Notes: a model not told the origin generated them from the letters alone. Positions 40,752-51,010 are shown, counted from the stretch's first letter. The stretch is DNA of 64,000 bases from Roseburia sp. 831b (GCF_001940165.2 NZ_CP135162.1:1951501-2015500), one strand, 5' to 3'. Program-made: numbers and translations.

Positions 40752-43700
40752 TTATCTTGCCATCTTCTTTTTGGATACTGCAAAAATCAATGCTGCACCA
40801 GCAAAAAGAAGTGCCATCGATGCGAATGGAATTGCTTCATCCCCTGTATCCGGAGCTGCAGGTGTCATGTTTTCTTCACTGATTACAATGACATAGTCAG
40901 ATGCATGTGAGAACTCTAAGCTGACCGTTCCATCATCTGAAATCTTTCCTGCATTCATGAATACTAATTTTCCGTTTGAATCATAATAAAACAGATTTCC
41001 GTATTTTCCCTTATACTCATTTCCGATATTGAAGCTTAAGCTTGCCTTGAAACCAAAGTCCCCATTGTATGCCAGTGAAATCTGTTTGGTCGGATTAGAG
41101 CCTGCAACAGCAGATACCACAGAATCCGGCACTACCTTTGTATCAAAGTTTACTTTCAAATCAATATCTTTTAAGTTTCCTGCTTTAATATCTTTTCCGT
41201 TGATAGTCCAGGAATAACCACCCATATCTAATACAATATCGATATCTTTTCCTTTTGCAGCCTCTAAAATTGCGGTTGGAACGACAGTTGCACCATCCAT
41301 TGCGATTTTAACCGTCTTCACACCCGATTTAACTGCACTTGTAATTGTATTTACCTCAGATGAAATCTTTTCTGCTGGCATTGTAACCGGAACATAAGCA
41401 GAGGATGTCTCTCCTGTGGAACCGCCTGTCGTGGTACCCCCTGTTGAACCACTTGCTGTTCCACCATTTGTTGAGCCGCCTGATGATGAACCATTTACAT
41501 ATACACCTATTCCGTGGAAATACATTAATTTTACTGCAGTGAAAGTCTCACTGCCATCAATCTTTTTGTATGTATCTTTTCCACTTCCAATCCAGCTTCC
41601 CATCTCATCCCAGACAATGTCCTTATAATCTGCCATTTCACTTGGAAGTGTAAAGGTTGCTCCCTCGTCAAATCCCATATAGCAGCTTTCCCACGTACTA
41701 TCGGATTCAATTTCAAACTGGGCAACGCAATTTTCAAAATCAGCTACATATCTGATGTAACTCCAGCTGCCACGTTCTACCCCGTCATTCTCCCAGCTTT
41801 TTACTTTTACAGCACCATTTAAGTCAACACCCTGATATGGATTGTTTTTTGGATTCTTGTACTGTTCCACTAGCTGTTCATCGCTTAATCCTTTATCTAC
41901 CAAATATACTTCGTCGTAAATATCCGTATCTAAGGTACCTCTGTCATACTCTACATCCACGACTTCTTTTCCAGCATAGCATGCTCTTACATATACATCT
42001 GCATGGTTAAACTCTAACTGTCTATTGATATCATCTGCAGTTGTATCTGTCTCCCATTTTTCAAAGGCCACACCCGCTTCTGCCTGTCCTTCTCTTGTGA
42101 GATAACTACGAATTGTATCATCTGTAATTGCTTCATCCTGCGCGTAGGTGTAATCTACATCTTCTCTACAAAGATATCCATCTTTCACAGAGTCATAATG
42201 AACTGTCACTGTCTTCTTGTCATAAACCGGGCTGACACGCAGTCCGTACTGATTTGGCATTACCTTATAATCTGCTAAAGAACCCAAATCCTTTGTAACG
42301 TTTGTTGTTCCGTTCCACTCACTTGCATAGACATGCCAGTCTACAATGTTCATGCCGCCAACAGAAGCAGGAGCATTTCCAAGTTTTAACTGTTCTGGTG
42401 TAATATGTGAGAACAGCATAACGTCTTTCAAATCAACGTTGTACGAATTTCGTCCAATATATCCATTATCCGAACCCTGAAGGAAGCTGACATAGAAGCT
42501 GACATTCGTTGTCGGAATCACAACAGTTCCGCCCTCTCCCTGCTGTACGGTAAAGTAATAGCCATTAATACTTCCATGCGTTGTGTTCTGGCTATCCCAC
42601 CGCATTCCATAAAGTCTCCATACAGTTGGATAAGTATCATTCGTAATTTCAAATTGTCCTGTATAAACATTAGAGTCTGCAGATACTCTGTTCAAATCAA
42701 TCCAGGCATTAGAACTATTATCCTCTAACACAGTTTCAAACCATGCCTTCATTTTGTCCTCATAAGCCTTATCTGACTGAATTGTAACAGTCACATCTAT
42801 CACAGTACCCGGATATAGCATTTTCTCCGGTGTGACTTCTTCTCCGTTCACCTTTAAGCTGATAGATTCATAAGCAGGAGACTCATCTGCGTAATCTGCT
42901 TTCTGATAGCTAAACCATTCATTTGAAAAACTAACGCCATCTGCCGGTGTTACTTCCACAATCGAGCCATCTGTCATTTTTGCAAAAATATGAGACAAAC
43001 GGAATGTTTCCAGGCTCAACCCGTTTTTAAGCTTATAAGAGGAGACATAACCATTTCCATTATATCCCTCTGATACTTTGTAAAAGTTCACATCATCGAT
43101 AACAGTTCCATTATCACCATCAAATCTGGCATAGAACTGCTCCACATTTGTATCATCGGACACTGTCATCTTTGTATAGAAGTTAACCGATGTTCCTGTT
43201 AAGGTCTGTCCCTCTATTGCCTCAGAAGCGGCCCAGTCCTTATAAAGGCCAACCGATGTTGTCTTAATTTCGGTTGTTCCCATTGTGCCCAGGGTGAAGC
43301 TTACTTTATTTTTAAAATTAGCTAAAGTCTCTCCCCGGCTGGCATCTACATAAATGAATGCACTGTCATCTGCTGAATTCTCCCTTGCATCCCTTACATA
43401 AAGCTTTCTCAAGCATAAGGTTCCCGCATTCCGGTAATTCAGAAGTGAGACTGTTCCCTCGTAAGTCTTATCTCCCGTCTTATCCAGGCTCACATACTGG
43501 GAATCTGATGCAAGATTTCCGGCTTCATCCGCATAGGTTACATTCGCTCCAACACTCGTAACCCCTGTCTGTGCATCGTAAGCCGTTACCCTGATTGTCA
43601 CAGAATCATTGGTTGTCGGTGATTCTACCGACGGAATGAGTTCCACGCTTTCAATCACTGGTGGATTCACATCAAAAGTTCCATCTTCCGCGAAAACAGT

Positions 43701-43790
43701 TGCTGTATTGAAGTTAGAACAAGCAAATACAGCTGCTAACGCAATTGCGATTCCTCTTCGGAATCTGTCTCTTATCGATTTCCTTTTCAT
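40752..43790 (-). CDS. large cell-wall-anchored surface protein
   Basis: The 1012-residue protein has a signal peptide (basic MKRKSIRDRFRRG then AIALAAVFACS, cleavage near VFAED). The N-terminal third has Ig-like beta domains (IESVELIPSVESPTTNDSVTIRVTAYDAQTGVTSV and similar). A Gly/Ser/Thr linker lies near residues 750-780, followed by a domain of about 150 residues seen in clostridial surface proteins (VPVTMPAEKISSEVNTITSAVKSGVKTVKIAMDG). The end APDTGDEAIPFASMALLFAGAALIFAVSKKKMAR is a sortase signal of the PxTGD kind: motif, membrane helix and basic tail. No enzyme motif is seen; an adhesin or substrate-binding role is plausible. No sortase gene adjoins. Confidence 0.8.
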   Translation of the reverse strand: MKRKSIRDRFRRGIAIALAAVFACSNFNTATVFAEDGTFDVNPPVIESVELIPSVESPTTNDSVTIRVTAYDAQTGVTSVGANVTYADEAGNLASDSQYVSLDKTGDKTYEGTVSLLNYRNAGTLCLRKLYVRDARENSADDSAFIYVDASRGETLANFKNKVSFTLGTMGTTEIKTTSVGLYKDWAASEAIEGQTLTGTSVNFYTKMTVSDDTNVEQFYARFDGDNGTVIDDVNFYKVSEGYNGNGYVSSYKLKNGLSLETFRLSHIFAKMTDGSIVEVTPADGVSFSNEWFSYQKADYADESPAYESISLKVNGEEVTPEKMLYPGTVIDVTVTIQSDKAYEDKMKAWFETVLEDNSSNAWIDLNRVSADSNVYTGQFEITNDTYPTVWRLYGMRWDSQNTTHGSINGYYFTVQQGEGGTVVIPTTNVSFYVSFLQGSDNGYIGRNSYNVDLKDVMLFSHITPEQLKLGNAPASVGGMNIVDWHVYASEWNGTTNVTKDLGSLADYKVMPNQYGLRVSPVYDKKTVTVHYDSVKDGYLCREDVDYTYAQDEAITDDTIRSYLTREGQAEAGVAFEKWETDTTADDINRQLEFNHADVYVRACYAGKEVVDVEYDRGTLDTDIYDEVYLVDKGLSDEQLVEQYKNPKNNPYQGVDLNGAVKVKSWENDGVERGSWSYIRYVADFENCVAQFEIESDSTWESCYMGFDEGATFTLPSEMADYKDIVWDEMGSWIGSGKDTYKKIDGSETFTAVKLMYFHGIGVYVNGSSSGGSTNGGTASGSTGGTTTGGSTGETSSAYVPVTMPAEKISSEVNTITSAVKSGVKTVKIAMDGATVVPTAILEAAKGKDIDIVLDMGGYSWTINGKDIKAGNLKDIDLKVNFDTKVVPDSVVSAVAGSNPTKQISLAYNGDFGFKASLSFNIGNEYKGKYGNLFYYDSNGKLVFMNAGKISDDGTVSLEFSHASDYVIVISEENMTPAAPDTGDEAIPFASMALLFAGAALIFAVSKKKMAR

Positions 43791-43923
43791 TCACTCTTCT
43801 CCTTTGTTTTTTCTGCACGAAGCAGTTACTTCTATTATAGTAGATGTAAAATTTTTCTACTTTCCCGTTTTTGCGGTATTTCATCCCGTTTTCGCCATTC
43901 GTCGTAATAACGTGTTAAAGTAA

Positions 43924-43958
43924 AGAGACCGATACGCAAAATCCGCGCATCGGTCTCT
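43924..43958 (-). terminator. terminator of the shorter pyruvate kinase gene
   Basis: AGAGACCGAT and ATCGGTCTCT form a 10-bp stem extended by TGCGCG/CGCA-like inner pairing. On the minus strand TTTACTTT follows. Confidence 0.75.
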
Positions 43959-43996
43959 TATATCGATTTTATTTTATTTTTAAAATCAAATCACGA

Positions 43997-45457
43997 TTAT
44001 TCAGCAACCTGAACTTTTACAAGGTTCGTTGTACCGGAAACACCAAGTGGAACACCTGCTGTTACAACTACAACATCATCTTTTTCTACTGCTCCAGCTT
44101 TTACTGCTGCTTCTACAGCGTAATCGAATAATTCATGAGCGTCTTCTTTCTCCTCTAAGAGAAGTGGAACAACACCCCATCCGATATTTAACTGACGATA
44201 AACTTTTTCTGTTAAGCATCCGCCAATGATTGGGCATGTAGGTCTGAATTTAGAAATCATGTGTGCTGTACGGCCAGATTTTGTAACTGCCATGATTGCA
44301 GATGCATTTAAATCTACTGCCATTGTACAAGCTGCATGAGAAATAGCGTTTGTGATATCTGTGTCAGCAACTGTCTGACGGGATTTCAAACGAGAAGCGT
44401 AGTTGATATCTTCTTCTGTACGAACTGCGATACGAACCATTGTCTTTAATGCTTCTACTGGGTAATCACCGTTTGCTGTTTCACCAGATAACATGATAGC
44501 ACTTGTTCCATCATAGATAGCGTTTGCTACGTCAGTAGCCTCAGCTCTTGTAGGTCTTGGGTGTTTCATCATGGAATCTAACATCTGTGTAGCAGTGATA
44601 ACCTGTTTACCAGCGTTGTTACATTTCTTGATGATCATTTTCTGAATTGCAGGTACGTTTTCGATTGGGATTTCAACACCCATATCACCACGTGCAACCA
44701 TGATTCCGTCAGCTACTTCGATGATAGAATCGATGTTGTTTACACCCTGCATGTTCTCGATTTTAGCGATAATCTTAACGTTGTTATCACCCTTGTCAGC
44801 ATTGTCAGCTAAAACTTTTCTGATCTCTAATACGTCATCTGCTGTACGTACGAAAGATGCAGCGATGAAATCATAATCCTGCTCTACTGCGAATACGATA
44901 TCACTGTAATCTTTTTCGCTGATGAAAGGAATTGCAAGGTCAACGTTTGGTACGTTTACACCTTTCTTATTAGAAATACCACCACCGTTTAATACACGGC
45001 AAACGATATCTTTTGCGTCGGATTCTTTATTTGCAACTGGATTGATTGCAGTTACTTCTAAGTCTACCAAACCATCATCGATTAAGATGTGATCGCCTGG
45101 TTTAACATCATCTGGAAGACCTGCGTAGCTGATTGCAACACGTGTCTCATCACCCATAATGTCTTCTGTTGTTAAAGTAAATGTCTGTCCTTCTTTTAAT
45201 TCTACTTTACCTGTTGCAAACTCTTTTAAACGGATTTCTGGTCCTTTTGTATCCAAAAGTGCTGCAACTGGACGTCCATATTCTTTACGAAGTTCTCTTA
45301 ATTTTGTTAATCTTCCTAACTGTTCTTCGTGGTCACCGTGGGAGAAGTTAAATCTAGCAACATCCATTCCCTCTTCAACCAGATGTCTCATTACATCGTT
45401 CTTTTCTACAGCAGGTCCCATAGTACAAATAATTTTTGTTCTTCTGATGTTCTTCAT
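43997..45457 (-). CDS. pyk: pyruvate kinase without the C-terminal PEP-utilising domain
   Basis: The 486-residue paralogue of the enzyme at 37623 is similar through the barrel, B domain and regulatory domain (TKIICTMGPAVEKND, RFNFSHGDHEE, LLDTKGPEIRLKEFATG, MVARGDMGVEIPIENVP, TATQMLDSMMKHPRPTRAEATDVANAIYDG) but ending VSGTTNLVKVQVAE with no extra domain. Active-site residues look intact. Its codon choices are narrower, as in a highly expressed gene (inference). Two kinases of different architecture imply different regulation. Own terminator; ribosome site AGGTAGT. Confidence 0.95.
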   Translation of the reverse strand: MKNIRRTKIICTMGPAVEKNDVMRHLVEEGMDVARFNFSHGDHEEQLGRLTKLRELRKEYGRPVAALLDTKGPEIRLKEFATGKVELKEGQTFTLTTEDIMGDETRVAISYAGLPDDVKPGDHILIDDGLVDLEVTAINPVANKESDAKDIVCRVLNGGGISNKKGVNVPNVDLAIPFISEKDYSDIVFAVEQDYDFIAASFVRTADDVLEIRKVLADNADKGDNNVKIIAKIENMQGVNNIDSIIEVADGIMVARGDMGVEIPIENVPAIQKMIIKKCNNAGKQVITATQMLDSMMKHPRPTRAEATDVANAIYDGTSAIMLSGETANGDYPVEALKTMVRIAVRTEEDINYASRLKSRQTVADTDITNAISHAACTMAVDLNASAIMAVTKSGRTAHMISKFRPTCPIIGGCLTEKVYRQLNIGWGVVPLLLEEKEDAHELFDYAVEAAVKAGAVEKDDVVVVTAGVPLGVSGTTNLVKVQVAE

Positions 45458-45715
45458 ATACTACCTCTTATTTTTTAATAGTGTTCCTTTTCCATGCTCG
45501 ATTGCGCCGGTGGTAAACCATCTTTCGTCTTGAGCCTGGTAATCAGAACGGATTTCATACCTTACGATACGACCATTTCATATATTAACACAAAGCGAAT
45601 ACACCTTACAATAACTATTTTAATAAAAATGAAATTTTTTATAAAATGTATATTCTTTTTTTCTAGTATGGAAGAAAATTGTAACTTCTATCCACATCCT
45701 GGTAACTTTTTTTCG
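45458..45715. other. gene-free stretch upstream of the shorter pyruvate kinase
   Basis: This must hold the promoter and leader of the pyk gene at 43997. AT-rich, with no reading frame preceded by a ribosome site and no clear repeat. A TATAAAATG-like run near 45640 is too weak to call. Confidence 0.35.
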
Positions 45716-45764
45716 AAAAAAAGTGAAGCGTTTCCAATTTTAACGGAATCCGCTCCACTTTTTC
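45716..45764 (-). terminator. terminator of the HtrA gene
   Basis: AAAAAAGTG-A-AGCG with TTCC pairs with GGAA and CGCT-C-CACTTTTT. It lies about 50 bases downstream of the stop at 45812 on the minus strand and ends in a T-run. Confidence 0.75.
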
Positions 45765-45811
45765 AAGTATCCTTTTAAATTCGTTTTTACTTTTCCAAAC
45801 AGATTTTGGAG

Positions 45812-47287
45812 TTAGTTTTTGCTGCCTAACGTTACGGAAATCGTCTGTTCTTCATACTGACCTCCGTTTGCTCGTTGTATTGTCACATCAACCTGTGTGC
45901 CTGCTGCATAGTACTGGAGTGTCTGGGACAATCCTTCCATCGTCTGAATGTCTTTTCCATCAAATTTTGTGATGATATCACCCTGCTGGATACCAGCCTG
46001 TGCTGCTGCTGAATTAGCAACTACCTGTGCGACATAGACACCACTTGGCATGTTGTATGTCTTTGCAACATCACTGGATACATCAACACCTTTGATTCCA
46101 AGGTAAGCGCTGTTTGCCTCGTCCACTTTTTCCATGGTGATAAGCTGGTTAATAATTGGTGCTGCAGTGTTGATTGGGATTGCATAACCAATTCCTTCTA
46201 CTTCTGTGGAGGAATATTTTACCGAGTTGATACCGATTACTTCACCGTTTGCATTTAAAAGTGCTCCACCACTGTTACCTGGGTTGATAGCGGCATCTGT
46301 CTGAATCAATTCGCTTGTGTAGCTTGCACCTGATGTCTCGTCTGATACACTGACTTCACGGTTTAAGGCACTGATGACACCTGTTGTTACAGACTGTCCA
46401 TAACCTAATGCATTACCAATTGCGATGCAGGAACTTCCGACAGAAAGCTGATCGGAGTCACTAAGTGTTGCAACTTTGATGGCGGATAAGGTATCTGCAT
46501 CAATATCGCTAAGTGCTACCTGAACGACTGCAAGGTCTGTCGTGGCATCCTGTCCTTTTATTGTTGCACTTACTGTTGTATCATTGGAAAACTGTACGGT
46601 AAGGCTGTTGGCTCCATCTACTACGTGGTTGTTGGTAGCAATATAAAGATAATTGTCATCCTGTTTTACGATAATACCAGATCCACAGCTTGTGCTCTCA
46701 TAAGTACCGGACTGTCCGAAGAAGCTCTGATACTGTGTTTCACTTACATTTGTAATTGCAACAATGGAGGGCATTACGTTGGAAACAACATCCGAAACAT
46801 CTGTTGTTGTGGTTCCGGATGATGTGGAAGTCGACTGTACCTTTCCACCCTGGTTGGAATCGTTGATTGCCTGTGCCTCTGCTGCTCCATCCGTATTTGA
46901 ACTTTCTGTCTTGGTGTTAGTTCCAAGTGCATGACCTGTCAGATAATTTGCTCCTGCAAAAGTAGGTCCTGCCACGAGTCCAAATACCAATGCGATTGCT
47001 GCACATCTTGCAAGCTTTCTTCCAAATCCTGCCGGTTTCTTTTCTTTTTTTGCTTTCTTTGGTTTCTTGCCATTCTGTGGCTGCTGATTCATGGTGTTCT
47101 GGTAAAAATTCTGATATGGATTTCCATTCATTCCATCACTTTGATTTGTGTACGCACCATTCTGACCGTTTGCGTTATAAGCATTTCCATTCTGGCCTGT
47201 CTGCTGCTGATTTGGCGTACTGCCCTGATTATAGGAATAAAAAGAATCTGTTGACTGATTATTGTTATTATAATTGTTGTGATCCAT
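45812..47287 (-). CDS. HtrA/DegP-type membrane serine protease with PDZ domain
   Basis: The 491-residue protein has an N-terminal cytoplasmic tail (about 1-75) very rich in Asn/Gln/Gly/Tyr, then a basic KKPKKAKKEKK stretch and one membrane helix (about 92-112). The trypsin-like domain carries the triad: His in ATNNHVVDGA, Asp in TTDLAVVQV and Ser in NPGNSGGALL. One C-terminal PDZ domain (GVYVAQVVANSAAAQAGIQQGDIITKFDGKDIQ) binds misfolded protein ends. It degrades or refolds damaged proteins outside the membrane. Monocistronic. Confidence 0.94.
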   Translation of the reverse strand: MDHNNYNNNNQSTDSFYSYNQGSTPNQQQTGQNGNAYNANGQNGAYTNQSDGMNGNPYQNFYQNTMNQQPQNGKKPKKAKKEKKPAGFGRKLARCAAIALVFGLVAGPTFAGANYLTGHALGTNTKTESSNTDGAAEAQAINDSNQGGKVQSTSTSSGTTTTDVSDVVSNVMPSIVAITNVSETQYQSFFGQSGTYESTSCGSGIIVKQDDNYLYIATNNHVVDGANSLTVQFSNDTTVSATIKGQDATTDLAVVQVALSDIDADTLSAIKVATLSDSDQLSVGSSCIAIGNALGYGQSVTTGVISALNREVSVSDETSGASYTSELIQTDAAINPGNSGGALLNANGEVIGINSVKYSSTEVEGIGYAIPINTAAPIINQLITMEKVDEANSAYLGIKGVDVSSDVAKTYNMPSGVYVAQVVANSAAAQAGIQQGDIITKFDGKDIQTMEGLSQTLQYYAAGTQVDVTIQRANGGQYEEQTISVTLGSKN

Positions 47288-47438
47288 AATAAGTTCCTCT
47301 TTTCTTTTGATATCATATTGTAAGGAATGTTCCTTTTCCTTAACTTCTGATATAGAGTTTATCGGGAAAGTGTGATGGAATTGTGACTAATTTATCAAGA
47401 AAATATGATTTTTATGAAAAAGCAGGATTTGGTCTCAT

Positions 47439-48893
47439 TTAATCAAGTCCATTTAATTCTCTATACAAATTTCTAGCATATGTATCTGTCATTCCGCTGA
47501 TATAATCTGTTACCATCAAAAATCTTAAATAAAGATTTTCATATTCATCATTTGTTTTTGCATGCTGATAGTCTTCTTTATAATTGGCAGAAATAATATT
47601 AATTAACTTCTTATCTGCTGTCGATGGTTTATAATTTTCATCCTTTAAATCATAGTATAACACCGCATTTATAAAATCATCTAACAGCGACGTTATGATT
47701 TTTTTTGCAGCAAGTTCTAATTTCAAAATTTCTTTATCATCATATACAAACTCTTTCATGGCAGCCTTCAAAATCTCAATCGTGGCTTCATGATTAGTAT
47801 CCTTAAACATATCATATGTATATTTTCCACCCATAATATCATTGTAATTTTTTGAAAAACAATATGCTACTACATACATAAGCCATTTTCTTACATATTC
47901 CATCCATTTTTGAAACGATATTAAATCATTTTCGGGATTTCGTTTCTCTGGGTTTATTCTATCCTTAAGATTATTTAATAATTCTTCTGACCGTTTATTG
48001 TGATAGGAATTCTTTATTTTTGTTACCTCTCCCTCAAAATAAGAAACAAACTGGTCTAATGTAAACAATCTTTTTTTCATTGCATCTTCTAAATCCGCCG
48101 TTGCATAAGCTATATCATCTGCCGCTTCCATCAAATAAACTAACGGATGCCTGGAATATCCTTCTCCATCATCTCTGTATGTGCCTGTTGCCTTACATAT
48201 TTTTTCCATAATATTTCTTTCAGCATAATAATACCCTAGTTTATGTTTTTGTGTGTCGTCCGATTTCGGATTAAACTCCAATGAATTGGTCGGGTATTTT
48301 ATTAATGTATTTAAAACCCCATATGATAAATTAATATCATATCCTTCTGCATGATTTCTTGCTTTAGAAAGGATACGGAGCGCCTGTGCATTTCCTTCAA
48401 AGTTCATTAAGTCCTGTTTCATCTGTTTTGTCAATATATCAGCTATTTTCTTTCCCTTGTAAGTAAACTTGTCACTTTTCAGATTTTTTTCAAACCATTC
48501 TCCAATGACAACTTCCCCAAAATGTCCAAATGGTGGATTTCCTATATCATGCAATAACCCTGCACAAGATAACGCAATCGGAATATCATTTGTCAATTCT
48601 ATATCGTTGCTAAATTCTTTTGGTAAATAATCTGTTTTATTTTGAGTAACCATGATGCCCAATTGTCGGGCAATTGTTGAAACTTCTATAGAATGTGTTA
48701 AACGTGTTCTAACAAAATCACTTTTATCTAGCGGAAAAACCTGCGTTTTGTCCTGCAATCTCCGAAATGCTGAACTTGATATAATTGCCTGGTAATCCTT
48801 CTCTAAATCACTAATTGGATATTTTTCGAAGTCTTTAGGCTCCTGCTCCTTTTCTACCTGACATTCTAATGATAATAATTTGTTCCACTCCAT
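47439..48893 (-). CDS. dgt: dNTP triphosphohydrolase (dGTPase-like HD protein)
   Basis: The 484-residue enzyme removes triphosphate from dNTPs, giving the nucleoside. HD motifs: SSAFRRLQDKTQVFPLDKSDFVRTRLTHSIEV (first His region) and CAGLLHDIGNPPFGHFGE (HD pair, about 115), then YLMEAADDIAYATADLEDAMKK supplying the last Asp. The gene is visibly richer in A/T and A-ending codons than glmS or htrA on either side, which may mean a separate origin. No phage-defence neighbours are seen. Confidence 0.9.
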   Translation of the reverse strand: MEWNKLLSLECQVEKEQEPKDFEKYPISDLEKDYQAIISSSAFRRLQDKTQVFPLDKSDFVRTRLTHSIEVSTIARQLGIMVTQNKTDYLPKEFSNDIELTNDIPIALSCAGLLHDIGNPPFGHFGEVVIGEWFEKNLKSDKFTYKGKKIADILTKQMKQDLMNFEGNAQALRILSKARNHAEGYDINLSYGVLNTLIKYPTNSLEFNPKSDDTQKHKLGYYYAERNIMEKICKATGTYRDDGEGYSRHPLVYLMEAADDIAYATADLEDAMKKRLFTLDQFVSYFEGEVTKIKNSYHNKRSEELLNNLKDRINPEKRNPENDLISFQKWMEYVRKWLMYVVAYCFSKNYNDIMGGKYTYDMFKDTNHEATIEILKAAMKEFVYDDKEILKLELAAKKIITSLLDDFINAVLYYDLKDENYKPSTADKKLINIISANYKEDYQHAKTNDEYENLYLRFLMVTDYISGMTDTYARNLYRELNGLD

Positions 48894-49000
48894 TTTTTAC
48901 CCTCCTGATTTAATAATAAATGTATGAACAATTTTTATTTTACCGAGTCACCAGATAAAAGCCCATGCTATATGATGCAATTTTTTGTCTAATTTAAATT

Positions 49001-49043
49001 AAAGGAACACTAGAACTGGCATTACCAGAACTAGTGTTCCTTT
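49001..49043 (-). terminator. terminator of glmS
   Basis: AAAGGAACACTAG and CTAGTGTTCCTTT form a perfect 13-bp stem with an inner CTGG/CCAG pairing. It starts 22 bases after the glmS stop codon. Confidence 0.85.
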
Positions 49044-49065
49044 ATCAGAAACTTATTTTAGATTT

Positions 49066-50892
49066 TTATTCCACAGTAACCGATTTTGCGAGGTTACGTG
49101 GCTTATCAACGTCAAGTCCTCTTCCAACCGATACATAGTAGCTGAACAACTGCAACGGAATGATTGCAAGTGAGTTCGTAAAGTATTGGTTGGTGTGTGG
49201 AATATAAAGCACGCAATCTGCTGTTTTTTCCATCTCGACATTGTCTGCGTTCGTCACAGCTAACACATAAGCGCCTCTTGTACGAACTTCAACAATATTG
49301 CTGATGGTCTTTTTGTATAATTCTTCCTGTGTTACGACCGCAGTGACAAGTGTTCCATCTTCGATTAAGGAGATGGTTCCATGTTTTAACTCTCCTGCTG
49401 CGTACGCCTCAGAATGAATGTAAGAAATCTCTTTTAATTTCAAAGAACCTTCTAAGGAAATTGCGTAGTCGATTCCTCGTCCAATGAAAAATACATCTTT
49501 TGCAGACACATAACGGTTTGCAAATTTCTGGATTTTTTCTTTGTCTCCAAGCAAAAACTCAATCTGTGCCGGTAACTGCTGGAGATCTTTTAAGTATTCT
49601 GCGACCTGTTCGTCCGTGATTTTACCACGAACCTGTGCAAACTTGATGGCAAGCAAATATTCTGCTACAAGCTGGCAGCTGTATGCTTTTGTTGTTGCAA
49701 CCGCAATCTCTGGACCTGCCCATGTATACATTACCTTATCTGCCTCACGTGCGATAGAGCTTCCTACTACATTGACAATGCCAAGTGTTGTGATTCCACG
49801 CTCTTTTGCAAGGCGGAGCGCTGCAAGAGAATCTGCTGTCTCACCAGACTGACTGATGATAATGACAAGTGCTCCCTCTTCCAGAATCGGGTTACGATAA
49901 CGGAATTCGGATGCCAAATCCACTTCTACCGGAATTCTTGCCATTCCCTCAAAGACATACTTTGCTGTCACACCTGTATGGTATGCAGAACCACATGCTA
50001 CGATATGAATCTTTTTGATTGCACGAATCTCATCATCTGTCATGCCAAGTTCTTCGATGACGACTTCATTTCCTTTGATACGAGGGCTTAAGGTATCGCG
50101 CACGGTCTTTGGCTGCTCGTAAATCTCTTTTAACATGAAATGCTCAAAACCGCCTTTTTCTGCGGCATTGATATCCCATTCAATTTTCTTGGACTGTTTT
50201 TCAATCGGTTCCCCATCTACATTGAAAAAGGTGATGGAGTCTTTGGTTAAGCATGCAATCTCTTCGTTTTCAATGAAATAAACGTCTCTTGTGTATTTTA
50301 AAACTGCAGGAACATCGGATGCGATTAAGTTACCTTCTTTTCCATGTCCTACAATCAAAGGGCTGTCTTTTCGCACGGAATACACCATATCCGGGTGGTC
50401 TGCAAAAATAATCCCCAGCGCATAGGAACCTTCCACACGATGCATCACTTTTGTGATTGCCTCAAGCGGATCTCCCTTGTAATAGTAATCTAACAAATGC
50501 GCTACGACCTCTGTATCTGTCTCAGAACGGAAGTGATAACCTTTGTCTGTCAGTTTTTTCTTTAACTTCATGTAATTCTCGATGATACCATTATGTACCA
50601 CTGCGATTGTCTCATCCGCATTGTAATGAGGATGTGCATTCACATCGGATGGTTCACCATGTGTTGCCCATCTTGTATGTCCAATTCCTACACAGCCTGG
50701 CATTGTCTGTCCATCGTGTGTCAATTCACTCAATACCTTTAAACGTCCGGTCGCCTTTTTCACCTGAATCTTTTCTCCGTCATAGACCGCCATTCCAGCC
50801 GAGTCATATCCGCGGTATTCCAGTTTTGCCAATCCATCTAAAAGAATTGGTGCCGCCTGCTCATTTCCAATATATCCTACGATTCCACACAT
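49066..50892 (-). CDS. glmS: glutamine--fructose-6-phosphate aminotransferase
   Basis: The 608-residue first enzyme of amino-sugar and peptidoglycan precursor synthesis has catalytic Cys2 in MCGIVGYIG of the glutaminase domain, with GHTRWATHGEPSDVNAHPH and HNGIIENY. Two SIS sugar-isomerase domains follow (ACGSAYHTGVTAKYVFE, ISQSGETADSLAALRLAKE, GRGIDYAISLEGSLKLKEISYIHSEAYAAGELKHG), and the end DKPRNLAKSVTVE is canonical. TAGGAG precedes the ATG. The 5' leader here has no sequence resembling the glmS ribozyme core. Confidence 0.97.
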   Translation of the reverse strand: MCGIVGYIGNEQAAPILLDGLAKLEYRGYDSAGMAVYDGEKIQVKKATGRLKVLSELTHDGQTMPGCVGIGHTRWATHGEPSDVNAHPHYNADETIAVVHNGIIENYMKLKKKLTDKGYHFRSETDTEVVAHLLDYYYKGDPLEAITKVMHRVEGSYALGIIFADHPDMVYSVRKDSPLIVGHGKEGNLIASDVPAVLKYTRDVYFIENEEIACLTKDSITFFNVDGEPIEKQSKKIEWDINAAEKGGFEHFMLKEIYEQPKTVRDTLSPRIKGNEVVIEELGMTDDEIRAIKKIHIVACGSAYHTGVTAKYVFEGMARIPVEVDLASEFRYRNPILEEGALVIIISQSGETADSLAALRLAKERGITTLGIVNVVGSSIAREADKVMYTWAGPEIAVATTKAYSCQLVAEYLLAIKFAQVRGKITDEQVAEYLKDLQQLPAQIEFLLGDKEKIQKFANRYVSAKDVFFIGRGIDYAISLEGSLKLKEISYIHSEAYAAGELKHGTISLIEDGTLVTAVVTQEELYKKTISNIVEVRTRGAYVLAVTNADNVEMEKTADCVLYIPHTNQYFTNSLAIIPLQLFSYYVSVGRGLDVDKPRNLAKSVTVE

Positions 50893-51010
50893 ATTTTCTA
50901 CTCCTATATTTTTGATTTTTAATTACATTTGTAGTTGTCATCTTTTTCCATACAGCTCTTTTTTTATAAGATTCTGGTGTCAAAAGGTTGTTCACCGTTT
51001 TCTTACTGGC

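Noticed and set aside
50893..51010. glmS ribozyme upstream of glmS
   Set aside because: The leader lacks the conserved ribozyme core and is too short before the terminator.
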